A DNA stretch of 64,000 nucleotides from Litoreibacter ponti (GTDB lineage: Bacteria; Pseudomonadota; Alphaproteobacteria; Rhodobacterales; Rhodobacteraceae). The notes below the pieces were generated by a model. The model ran no database searches, had not been told where the DNA came from, and saw nothing but the letters and a program-made list of their open reading frames with translations. The position numbers and the translations under genes were made by a program. The stretch covers positions 2,675,300-2,739,299 of the forward strand of contig NZ_QBKS01000001.1 in NCBI RefSeq assembly GCF_003054285.1. Direction: 5' to 3'. This document shows, one piece after another, positions 24,194-31,709 of this stretch (its first letter is position 1; each line of letters starts with the position of its first letter).

Positions 24194-24782
24194 AACTACT
24201 TACTCCCGTCGTTTCGTCTTGGGTGGCCTCGCTGCCCTTGGCCTTCCGCTTCCCGCGTTTGCCCTGAGCGGCCCCGCGGCCGAGCAGTTGGTCAACAGCG
24301 CGGTAACCGACATCAACAAGATCATCGCCACCGGAAAGAGCGAAAGCGCCATGCTGCGTGATTTCCAGCGCGTGTTCGAGCGGTACGCCGACGTCAATAT
24401 CATCGCGCTGACCACGCTTGGTCCCGCGCGGCGCAGCGCGTCGAACGCCGAGGTGCGGGCCTATGTGGATGCCTTCAAAGGCTACTTTACCCGCAAATAC
24501 GGCAAGCGGTTCAACGAGTTCGTCGGCGGCCAGATCATTGTCGAGGGCTCGCGCCCGTCGAAAAGCAATGTCGAGGTGCGCTCCACCGCGAAGCTGCGCG
24601 GCTCCGCGCCGTTCAATGTGACGTGGCTTGTGTCGGACCGTTCCGGCAGCCCCAAGATCTTCAATATCATCATTGAAGGGGTGAACACGCTGACCTCTGA
24701 GCGCGCCGAGATCGGTGCGATGCTGGATCGCCGGCAAGGCGATATCGGGCAGCTGACTGCGGATTTGCGCCGGATCGGCTAG
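24183..24782 (+). CDS. mlaC: Phospholipid-binding protein MlaC, Tat-type signal
   Basis: 199 residues from MVNKTTYSRRFVLGG (an ATG two codons upstream, MFMVNK, is equally possible). The twin-arginine SRRFVLGG signal followed by a hydrophobic stretch and PAFALSG indicates Tat or Sec export to the periplasm. MlaC-family blocks: VTDINKIIATGKSESAMLRDF, DVNIIALTTLGP, YVDAFKGYFTRKYGKRFNEF, KIFNIIIEGVNTL and a C-terminal MLDRRQGDIGQLTADL. MlaC ferries phospholipid between MlaA and the inner-membrane MlaFEDB complex. Those inner-membrane genes are not in the window. Confidence 0.93.
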   Translation: MVNKTTYSRRFVLGGLAALGLPLPAFALSGPAAEQLVNSAVTDINKIIATGKSESAMLRDFQRVFERYADVNIIALTTLGPARRSASNAEVRAYVDAFKGYFTRKYGKRFNEFVGGQIIVEGSRPSKSNVEVRSTAKLRGSAPFNVTWLVSDRSGSPKIFNIIIEGVNTLTSERAEIGAMLDRRQGDIGQLTADLRRIG

Positions 24783-24804
24783 CGATTTCTTGATAGGTTA
24801 ACGG

Positions 24805-24839
24805 AAAAGGGCGAGCACTGCCGGTGCCCGCCCTTTTTC
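24805..24839 (+). terminator. Intrinsic terminator after mlaC
   Basis: Stem AAAAGGGCG / CGCCCTTTT, an A-C mismatch, then GCAC / GTGC, loop TGCCG, followed by T residues. It closes mlaAC, and A/T tracts on both sides could also serve the convergent PBP gene. Confidence 0.85.
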
Positions 24840-24884
24840 ATGCGCACGGTGCTGGAACAGCCTTTCGTGCTGTCGTGACGTTGG

Positions 24885-27095
24885 TTAATTCCCACGCAGG
24901 ATGTTGCCCAGCAGGTTGCCCACGTCGCGAATAATCTGCTCGGTGATGTTTTCGAGGTTGGGTTGCTGGCGACGCTGTTGCCCGCTTGGCCGCCGCTGGG
25001 TGCTGCGGGCGACGCTGCGCTCGGGTTCGGGCGCGGTGACGCGCGGCGGGTTGACCGGGCGGATGCGCGGCAATGGGACGGCGGGAAGCCCGTCCGTGAC
25101 CCGCACCATCGTCTCGCGCCAGATCTCGGCGGGCAGGCCGCCGCCGGTGACACCGGTGAGGGGCGTGTTGTCATCGTAGCCCATCCAGACGCCCACGACA
25201 TATTGCGCGGTGAAGCCGATGAACCAGGCGTCCTTGGCGGCAGAGGTTGTGCCGGTTTTGCCCGCAACTTCGCGGTCCTCCAGCCGCGCGCGGCGGCCGG
25301 TGCCGTCATTGACGACACGGTACATCATGTAGGTCAGCTGCTGGGCGGCGTTCTCGGTGATGACGCGCTCGCCAAAGCCGCCCTCCTGCCCCATCAGCGC
25401 TTGCTGGTCGCCTTTTAGACGCAGTTCCCGGATGCCGTAGGGCGAGACCGCGCGACCACCGTTAAGGATACCGGCATAGGCCCCGGTCATCTCCAACAGG
25501 GTGCTTTCGGACGCGCCAAGGGCCAAGGCCGGTCCATCGGCCAGCTCGTTGTCGATGCCGAAGCGTACGGCCACGTCGCGGACGTTTTCGCGCCCCACCG
25601 CCTCGGATACTTTGACGGCCACGGTGTTGATCGATTGCGCCAAGGCATCGGTCAGGGTCATCTCGCCCTTGAAGTCGCGAGTGTAGTTTTGCGGCGTGTA
25701 GGGGCCGGAGCCGGGCACGTTGATCGTGAACTTCTCGTCCACCACAACGCTGTCATACTGGAAGCCCAGATCCATCGCCGCGGCGTAGACGAATGGTTTG
25801 AAGGCGGAACCGGTCTGACGCTTCGCCTGCACGGCGCGATTGAATGCGCCGCTGACCTTGCTTTGCCGTCCGCCGACCATGGCGCGCACGGCGCCGTCGG
25901 CGGACATGACGACGATGGCTGCTTCCGCCTTGGACCCTTCGCGGACCTTGGTCTTGAAGATATCCTCCAAAGCGCCCTCGGCCGCCTTCTGCAGGCGGTT
26001 GTCGAAGGTCGATTGGATGATCACGTCTTCGGTCGTGTCGGTGGTCAGGAAGTCGGGAGCGGTGTCCATGACCCAATCGACGAAATACCCCCCTGCGCGG
26101 GCCTGCGCGGCTTTGGACAATGTCGCGGGTGCGGCGTTGGCCGCAGCCTCGTCGGCGGAGGTGATGTAGCCCTGCTCGCGCATCAGCTTCAGCACGGTCG
26201 CCGCGCGGTCTTGGGCGCGCTGCAGGTTGTTGGTGGGCGCATACGTGGAAGGCGCTTTTAGAAGCCCCGCCATCATCGCGGCCTCTGGCACCGACACACT
26301 CGCTGCGGATTTGCCGAAATAGACCTGGCTTGCGGCCTCGAATCCGCGGGCACCGCCGCCGAGATAGGCGCGGTTCAGGTAGATCGACAGGATGTCATCC
26401 TTGGAATACTTGGCCTCCATCGCCAGTGCGTAGAGCGCCTCTTTGCCCTTGCGGGCGAGGGTGGTACGGCGGCAGTCCGCCTCGTATTCGCGCTCGGTCT
26501 TCCAGATGTCGGGGTCGTATTGCACGCCAAGACACAGAAGCTTTGCCGTCTGCTGCGTGATCGTCGAGCCGCCATTGCCCTGCCATGGCTTGCGGCCCTC
26601 GCGCATATTGATGCGCATGGCGGAGGCGACGCCGCGCGGCGAGATGCCGGCGTGCCAGTAGAAGCGCTTGTCCTCCGTTGCGACGACGGCGTTCTTAAGG
26701 GCCGGAGCGACAGAGCCTGCGCGGATCGCGCCGCCGAACGTGTCGCCGCGCCAGGCGAAGACTACATTCTCGCGGTCCAGCACGGTGACCGAGCCGCGCG
26801 TGCGCCCGTCGAGCAGGTCCTCGACCGGGGGAAGCTGCGTGTAGGTGTAGCTGACGGCGGCAGCAAGCAGGATCAGGGCCACGGCGGTAGTCCGCCACGT
26901 CAGCCGCCAGATCAGCCGCAGCGTCCAGACGAAGGGAAAGAGAATCCATCCCAGCACGCCGCGCTTCTTCGGCGCGGCCTTGCGTTTTGCGACGCGGGGT
27001 TTCGCCTTTGCCTTGGGCGTCGCCTTCGGCTTGGCCGCCTTGGCATAGCGTTTTTCGGCCACCAGGGGCGGCTTCTTGCGTCCGGAATTGTTCAT
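24885..27095 (-). CDS. PBP1A-type bifunctional peptidoglycan synthase
   Basis: 736 residues. A Lys/Ala/Pro-rich cytoplasmic tail (1-46), one membrane segment (about 70-90), a GT51 transglycosylase domain (EDKRFYWHAGISPRGVASAM, NGGSTITQQTAKLL) and a transpeptidase domain with SxxK in TGSAFKPF, SxN in ALAQSINTVAV and KTGTTSAAKD. A Gln/Arg-rich tail ends the protein. It polymerises glycan strands and cross-links them at the inner membrane. It converges on mlaC and is divergent from glnK (259-nt spacer). Confidence 0.95.
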   Translation of the reverse strand: MNNSGRKKPPLVAEKRYAKAAKPKATPKAKAKPRVAKRKAAPKKRGVLGWILFPFVWTLRLIWRLTWRTTAVALILLAAAVSYTYTQLPPVEDLLDGRTRGSVTVLDRENVVFAWRGDTFGGAIRAGSVAPALKNAVVATEDKRFYWHAGISPRGVASAMRINMREGRKPWQGNGGSTITQQTAKLLCLGVQYDPDIWKTEREYEADCRRTTLARKGKEALYALAMEAKYSKDDILSIYLNRAYLGGGARGFEAASQVYFGKSAASVSVPEAAMMAGLLKAPSTYAPTNNLQRAQDRAATVLKLMREQGYITSADEAAANAAPATLSKAAQARAGGYFVDWVMDTAPDFLTTDTTEDVIIQSTFDNRLQKAAEGALEDIFKTKVREGSKAEAAIVVMSADGAVRAMVGGRQSKVSGAFNRAVQAKRQTGSAFKPFVYAAAMDLGFQYDSVVVDEKFTINVPGSGPYTPQNYTRDFKGEMTLTDALAQSINTVAVKVSEAVGRENVRDVAVRFGIDNELADGPALALGASESTLLEMTGAYAGILNGGRAVSPYGIRELRLKGDQQALMGQEGGFGERVITENAAQQLTYMMYRVVNDGTGRRARLEDREVAGKTGTTSAAKDAWFIGFTAQYVVGVWMGYDDNTPLTGVTGGGLPAEIWRETMVRVTDGLPAVPLPRIRPVNPPRVTAPEPERSVARSTQRRPSGQQRRQQPNLENITEQIIRDVGNLLGNILRGN

Positions 27096-27354
27096 CTGAC
27101 CTGCGCTTGCATGGGCTGCTTATCGTTGGGGCCAATATAGGCACCTGCGAGTCGGATGCGAAGCAAAACTACGCGAGCACCGGATTCCACTTCTGCCTAA
27201 TTCGTGAGCATTGATCAAAAATTGTGCAAAAAATCGAGACGTGGGCAGAGTTCAGGCCCTGAATCTAAGCGTCTGACATTGCTGAGCGCCACCCAAGAGC
27301 TTGCTTTAGCGACATACGAGCCCGCGCTCTCGGGCGAAACCTAAGGGGAAGACA

Positions 27355-27693
27355 GTGAAACTGATCATTGCAGCAATCAAACCGTTCAAGCTGGAGGAGG
27401 TTCGAGAGGCCCTGACCGGCATCGGCGTCCGCGGGATGATGGTCACGGAGATCAAGGGCTTCGGGTCCCAGTCCGGGCATACCGAGATCTACCGTGGCGC
27501 AGAATACGCGGTGAACTTCGTGCCGAAGGTCAAACTGGAGATCGTCGTCGCCGCCAGCATGGCCGACCAGGTCGTGGAGACGATCTCGACCACCGCGAAA
27601 ACCGACAAGATCGGGGATGGCAAGATATTCGTGATGGATGTTGGCCAGGCCGTGCGCGTGCGTACCGGCGAGACGAACGAAGACGCGCTGTAA
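27355..27693 (+). CDS. glnK: P-II nitrogen regulatory protein GlnK
   Basis: 112 residues with a GTG start (GTGAAACTGATC). Tyr51 in the T-loop RGAEYAVNFVPK is the uridylylation site; the N-terminus MKLIIAAIKPFKL and the C-terminal GDGKIFVMDVGQAVRVRTGETNEDAL are canonical. P-II proteins sense 2-oxoglutarate, ATP/ADP and glutamine; GlnK binds and blocks AmtB when nitrogen is plentiful. amtB starts 34 nt later. The leader holds a GCCCG-CGCTCT-CGGGC hairpin (27320-27335) just before the ribosome site AGGGGAAG. Confidence 0.97.
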   Translation: MKLIIAAIKPFKLEEVREALTGIGVRGMMVTEIKGFGSQSGHTEIYRGAEYAVNFVPKVKLEIVVAASMADQVVETISTTAKTDKIGDGKIFVMDVGQAVRVRTGETNEDAL

Positions 27694-27727
27694 GCGCCGC
27701 CACTGTTGAAAAAGGGACTTTGGTAAC

Positions 27728-29065
27728 ATGACACGCAACACACTTATTTCCGCGACACTGACCGCAGCCTTGCTGCCGGCCGGTGCCGCCTTCGCGCAGG
27801 ACACGGTCGATCCGGCCGTTCTGCAAACTGACATGGTGTTCATCCTGAACTCGTTGCTGTTCCTCGTGGGTGGCTTCCTTGTGTTCTGGATGGCCGCGGG
27901 CTTTGCGATGCTCGAGGCGGGCCTCGTGCGCTCCAAGAACGTGACGATGCAGCTGACCAAGAACATGGCGCTCTTCTCGCTCGCCGCGATCGCCTACTAC
28001 CTTATCGGCTACAACCTGATGTATCCGCTGGGCGACTGGGCCGTAGACGGCGTGTTCTCCGCGCTGTTCCCGGCTGTTGCCGTGCTGGAGGTCGTGGGCG
28101 TCGATGCCGCGGGGGCGGATGACTATTCCTACGCCTCCACCGGTTCGGACTTTTTCTTCCAGCTGATGTTCTGCGCCGCGACCGCCTCGATCGTATCGGG
28201 CACAGTGGCCGAGCGCATCCGGCTGTGGCCGTTCCTGATCTTCGTGATCATCCTGACCGGTATCATCTATCCCCTGCAGGCCAGCTGGAAATGGGGCGGT
28301 GGCTTCCTGGACGAGATGGGCTTCCTGGACTTTGCAGGTTCGACCGTCGTGCACTCCGTGGGTGGCTGGGCCGCTCTGGTCGGTGCGATCATCCTTGGGC
28401 CGCGTATCGGCAAGTACAAGGACGGCAAGACCATCCCGATGCCCGGCTCCAATCTGGCGCTTGCCACTCTGGGCACGTTCATCCTGTGGATGGGCTGGTT
28501 CGGCTTCAATGGCGGCTCGCAGCTGGCCATGGGCTCCGTGGGCGATGTGGCCGACATCTCGCGCATCTTCTCCAACACCAACGCGGCGGCTGCCGGTGGT
28601 GCTGTGACCGCGCTGATCCTGACGCAGCTGCTGTACAAGAAACCTGACCTCACCATGATCCTGAACGGCGCGCTTGCCGGTCTGGTGTCGATCACCGCAG
28701 AGCCGCTGACCCCATCCCTGGGTGCAGCAACGCTGATCGGTGCTGTCGGTGGTGTGATCGTGGTCTTCGCGGTGCCGTTCCTCGATAAGCTGAAGATCGA
28801 CGATGTGGTCGGCGCCATCCCGGTGCACCTCTTCGCTGGTATCTGGGGCACCATCGCGGTGGTGTTCACGAATGGCGATGCGAGCCTTGGCACGCAGCTC
28901 TACTCGATCCTGGTGGTCGGTATCTTCACGGTCGTGGCCTCCGCCATTGTGTGGTTCATCCTGAAGGCCACGCTTGGCATCCGGGTCGGTGAGGAAGAAG
29001 AGATCACCGGTCTTGATACCACAGAGCTGGGCATGGAAGCCTACCCCGAGTTCTCCAAAGGCTAA
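27728..29065 (+). CDS. amtB: Ammonium transporter AmtB
   Basis: 445 residues with a cleavable signal peptide (AAFAQDTVDP) as in other alphaproteobacterial AmtB, then about eleven membrane helices. Conserved parts: FWMAAGFAMLEAGLVRSKN, DFFFQLMFCAATASIVSGTVAER, DFAGSTVVHSVGGWAALVGA (first pore His), WFGFNGGSQLAMG and VHLFAGIWGTIAVV (second pore His). It conducts ammonia/ammonium inward and is gated by the adjacent GlnK. A strong terminator follows, so glnK-amtB is a closed two-gene unit. Confidence 0.98.
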   Translation: MTRNTLISATLTAALLPAGAAFAQDTVDPAVLQTDMVFILNSLLFLVGGFLVFWMAAGFAMLEAGLVRSKNVTMQLTKNMALFSLAAIAYYLIGYNLMYPLGDWAVDGVFSALFPAVAVLEVVGVDAAGADDYSYASTGSDFFFQLMFCAATASIVSGTVAERIRLWPFLIFVIILTGIIYPLQASWKWGGGFLDEMGFLDFAGSTVVHSVGGWAALVGAIILGPRIGKYKDGKTIPMPGSNLALATLGTFILWMGWFGFNGGSQLAMGSVGDVADISRIFSNTNAAAAGGAVTALILTQLLYKKPDLTMILNGALAGLVSITAEPLTPSLGAATLIGAVGGVIVVFAVPFLDKLKIDDVVGAIPVHLFAGIWGTIAVVFTNGDASLGTQLYSILVVGIFTVVASAIVWFILKATLGIRVGEEEEITGLDTTELGMEAYPEFSKG

Positions 29066-29090
29066 CCCTCCCTCGACGCCTTTGAACCCG

Positions 29091-29121
29091 AAGCCCGGGC
29101 CGGAAACGGCCCGGGTTTTTT
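29091..29121 (+). terminator. Intrinsic terminator after amtB
   Basis: Nine-pair GC stem CCCGGGCCG / CGGCCCGGG with a GAAA tetraloop, followed by six T residues. Confidence 0.95.
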
Positions 29122-29145
29122 CGTTTGGAATTAGAGAGATTCCAA

Positions 29146-29215
29146 GTCTGACAAAAATTATCAAGAATAGCTTGCATCCGATCTCGAATCCCGTAATTGA
29201 GTAAAACAGTCAGAC
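29146..29215. repeat. Inverted GTCTGAC / GTCAGAC arms upstream of the iron-binding gene
   Basis: GTCTGAC at 29146-29152 and its reverse complement GTCAGAC at 29209-29215 flank an AT-rich stretch ending 20 nt before the start of the ferric-binding gene. They could be paired operator half-sites (iron regulator) or chance; no known iron-box consensus could be assigned. Confidence 0.3.
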
Positions 29216-29234
29216 ATTCTATGCAGGAGGTAAC

Positions 29235-30254
29235 ATGTCACCCAAGGCCACCACCGCACTCGCAACGATCGCAGTTCTGGGATCCACCATCGCCGCCTTC
29301 GCGGAAGGGGAATTGAACCTGTATTCGTCGCGCCATTATGACACCGACGAGCGGCTCTATTCGGATTTCACCGACGCCACTGGCATCACAATCAATCGGA
29401 TTGAAGGCAAGGCGGACGAGCTGATCGCCCGGATGCAGGCCGAGGGCGCGAACTCGCCCGCCGACATCTTGCTGACGGTCGACACCTCCCGTCTTGAGCG
29501 CGCCAAAAATGCTGGCGTTCTGCAGGCAATCGAAAGCGATGTGCTGGAAGATAAAATTCCCGACAACCTGCAAGACAGCGATAACCAGTGGTTCGGCTTC
29601 TCGCAGCGCGCCCGGATCATTTTCTACGACAAGGCCACGGTGACCGAGCCGCCGATGGATTATGTCGCCTTGGCCGACCCGAAGTACAAGGGCATGGTCT
29701 GTCACCGCTCGTCCAGCAACGTGTATTCTCAGACGCTGTTGTCAGCGGTGATCGAAAACCACGGCGAAGATGCTGCGCGAGAGTGGGCGCAGGGCATGGT
29801 CGATAACTTCGCGCGCGCCCCGCAGGGCGGCGACACGGATCAGCTGCGCGGCATCGTCTCTGGGGAATGCGCGATCTCGGTCGCCAATACGTATTACTTC
29901 GCGCGGGCCTTGCGAACGGACGTGGACGGCGTGACCGCCGAGATTGACAAGATCGGCTGGGTCTTCCCGGCGCAGGAGGCCGAAGGTGCGCATATCAACC
30001 TGTCCGGCGGTGGCGTTGCCGCCAACGCGCCGAACCGGGAAAACGCGGTCAAGTTCCTTGAATACCTCGCCTCCGATCAGGCGCAGCAGTATTTCTCCAG
30101 CGGCAATGATGAGTTTCCCGCGGTGCCGGGTGTCGCGCTGAGCGAGAGCGTGGCAAAGCTGGGAACGTTCAAGGCCGACCCGGTCAGCCTGAGCGCCGTC
30201 GCCAAGAACGTGCCGACGGCCCAGAAAATCTTCAACGAGGTTGGCTGGAAGTAG
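29235..30254 (+). CDS. Ferric iron ABC transporter substrate-binding protein (FbpA/FutA type)
   Basis: 339 residues with a signal peptide (AAFAEGELNLYSSRHYD). FbpA/FutA features: YSSRHYDTDERLYSDFTDATGITINRIEG, a central SGECAISVANTYYFARALR block with the iron-binding Tyr pair and a C-terminal EYLASDQAQQYFSSGNDEFPAVPGV. It binds Fe(III) in the periplasm for an FbpBC-type importer. GGAGG ribosome site is at 29225. The permease and ATPase genes are not adjacent; the gene stands alone between two terminators. Confidence 0.92.
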   Translation: MSPKATTALATIAVLGSTIAAFAEGELNLYSSRHYDTDERLYSDFTDATGITINRIEGKADELIARMQAEGANSPADILLTVDTSRLERAKNAGVLQAIESDVLEDKIPDNLQDSDNQWFGFSQRARIIFYDKATVTEPPMDYVALADPKYKGMVCHRSSSNVYSQTLLSAVIENHGEDAAREWAQGMVDNFARAPQGGDTDQLRGIVSGECAISVANTYYFARALRTDVDGVTAEIDKIGWVFPAQEAEGAHINLSGGGVAANAPNRENAVKFLEYLASDQAQQYFSSGNDEFPAVPGVALSESVAKLGTFKADPVSLSAVAKNVPTAQKIFNEVGWK

Positions 30255-30275
30255 GGTCGTCCCGGACAAACGAAA

Positions 30276-30310
30276 GAAAGCCCGCTGGTCGATCCAGCGG
30301 GCGTTTTTCT
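30276..30310 (+). terminator. Intrinsic terminator after the ferric-binding gene
   Basis: Nine-pair stem GCCCGCTGG / CCAGCGGGC with loop TCGAT, followed by a G and five T residues. It abuts the 3' end of the convergent polysaccharide export gene. Confidence 0.9.
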
Positions 30311-31422
30311 TAGTTGGAGACCTGCGCGGCCACGCCGAAGGTCGATCCGATCAGACCAAAGATCGTGCGCGCATTGTTGACCGGGCTTTCAGTGGCATAA
30401 ACCACATCCTTGGGGTTGATGTGGAACTTGCCGGCGCTGAACAGACCGTCCGCATTCGTCAGGTCCATGGTGAAGACCACGCGCTGGTTTTCCGGGCCCC
30501 TGATGCCGTCGGTGCGCACGGCCTTCTGGCCATATTCGCGCAGGACCAGAATACCTTTGGGATTGGCGCGCGCGTCGGACAATCCACCCAACAGGGAAAC
30601 GGCATCGAGTGCCGAGACATGCTCTTTCGGGAAGGTCACCAGCTCTTCCTTGCCGGAGGCGCCGAGACCAATGAAATAGCTCTCGTCCTCGACCACCAGA
30701 ATTTTGTCCTGATGCCGCAAGGTCGTATCGAGAGACGGGGTCTTGAACAGCTTGTCCAGGCTGATGGCATAGGTGCTATTGCCGCGCAGAAGCCGGACCT
30801 GGGGATTTTGGAAGCCCGCTGACGCTCCCCCGCCCAGAGCGATTGCGGCAAGCACGGTCATGTCGCGCTCTTGCAGCGGGAAGGAGCCGGGGTTGTTCAC
30901 CCCAGAGACCAGATCTATCGAGTGGCGCTGGCCGACCTCGGACGTCAGCTGCACCTGCGCGGACGGAGAGATGCTGATTAGCGCCTCTTGGACCGCATCG
31001 CGTGCATTCGATTCGGTCATGCCGCTGATCCGCACGGAGCCGACATAGGGCACAAAGATATTTCCGTTCGGAGAAACGGTGGAGGTCTGCAGCTGCGCGA
31101 CCCTTTGCCCGGGCGCGGTGAGAAGTGAATTCTCGTCGCTATCCCAGACAGATAGCGTCACCGCGTCGCCCGGCAGAAGCGTTCGACCGACCGGCCCTTT
31201 TTGCTTTCCGATCCACGAGTAGCGCGCAACGTTGCCCGTCCGTGGCCAGTCTTTGACCCGCGGCAACAAGTCCTTGGTCACTTGGTAGACCGAGAAATCA
31301 GCGTCCTCGGCATCGGATTTCTTAATGATTTCAGACTGTAGCGCCGCCCCGCGCGGCAGATCACATGCGGCGACCGAAAACGAAACGGCCGCCATGGTAG
31401 CGATCCAGCGATATTTTTTCAT
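30310..31422 (-). CDS. Polysaccharide export lipoprotein (Wza/OPX family)
   Basis: 370 residues from MKKYRWIATMAAVSFSVAAC; lipobox VAAC (Cys20). An OPX-type outer-membrane export protein: the PES domain follows LLPGDAVTLSVWDSDENSLLTAPGQRV, with VSPNGNIFVPYVGSVRISGMTESNARDAV, and SLBB-like parts (VNNPGSFPLQERDMTVLAAIALGGGA, KEHVSALDAVSLLGGLSDARANP). It should form the outer-membrane exit for capsule or exopolysaccharide. It is divergent from the dehydratase gene (287-nt spacer). A longer upstream reading of 89 codons has no homology. No Wzc-type kinase or Wzx/Wzy is in the window. Confidence 0.93.
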   Translation of the reverse strand: MKKYRWIATMAAVSFSVAACDLPRGAALQSEIIKKSDAEDADFSVYQVTKDLLPRVKDWPRTGNVARYSWIGKQKGPVGRTLLPGDAVTLSVWDSDENSLLTAPGQRVAQLQTSTVSPNGNIFVPYVGSVRISGMTESNARDAVQEALISISPSAQVQLTSEVGQRHSIDLVSGVNNPGSFPLQERDMTVLAAIALGGGASAGFQNPQVRLLRGNSTYAISLDKLFKTPSLDTTLRHQDKILVVEDESYFIGLGASGKEELVTFPKEHVSALDAVSLLGGLSDARANPKGILVLREYGQKAVRTDGIRGPENQRVVFTMDLTNADGLFSAGKFHINPKDVVYATESPVNNARTIFGLIGSTFGVAAQVSN

Positions 31423-31676
31423 TCTGGCCCCCCAAGGCGCTTGGCCGGGTATCCTCCCGCCGTTGACTTGAGAAACCACATTTGGGGAACGCGAGCAAGC
31501 TTGTGAGAGAGGCTCATGCAATTGCGCGAACGCCGCCAGAGAGTATCCTTGTTTTTCAGTCAGACCAGCCTGCGAGAATTCGCCGCTTTTGCCTCTTCTG
31601 CGGGTGGGGGCGCTTGCGTTGGAACTTGCATTGACCGTAGTTTGGCGTAGGGGAGAGAAACGTCGGCACAACTTCC

Positions 31677-31691
31677 CCGTGCATTGCACGG
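31677..31691. promoter_or_regulatory. Perfect 7-bp palindrome before the dehydratase gene
   Basis: CCGTGCA-T-TGCACGG ends 18 nt before ATG 31710, between the divergent export lipoprotein and dehydratase genes. It may be an operator for the polysaccharide genes or a hairpin near the ribosome site; the regulator is unknown. Confidence 0.4.
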
Positions 31692-31709
31692 CGTGTCGCG
31701 CAAGGATTT

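Noticed and set aside
27096..27354. NtrC or sigma54 site before glnK
   Set aside because: No TGGCAC-N5-TTGCA element or clear NtrC dyad could be found; only a small leader hairpin is visible.
27530..29164. 544-residue open frame on minus opposite glnK-amtB
   Set aside because: Spans two confident genes and a terminator on the other strand; His/Arg/Asp-rich shadow sequence.
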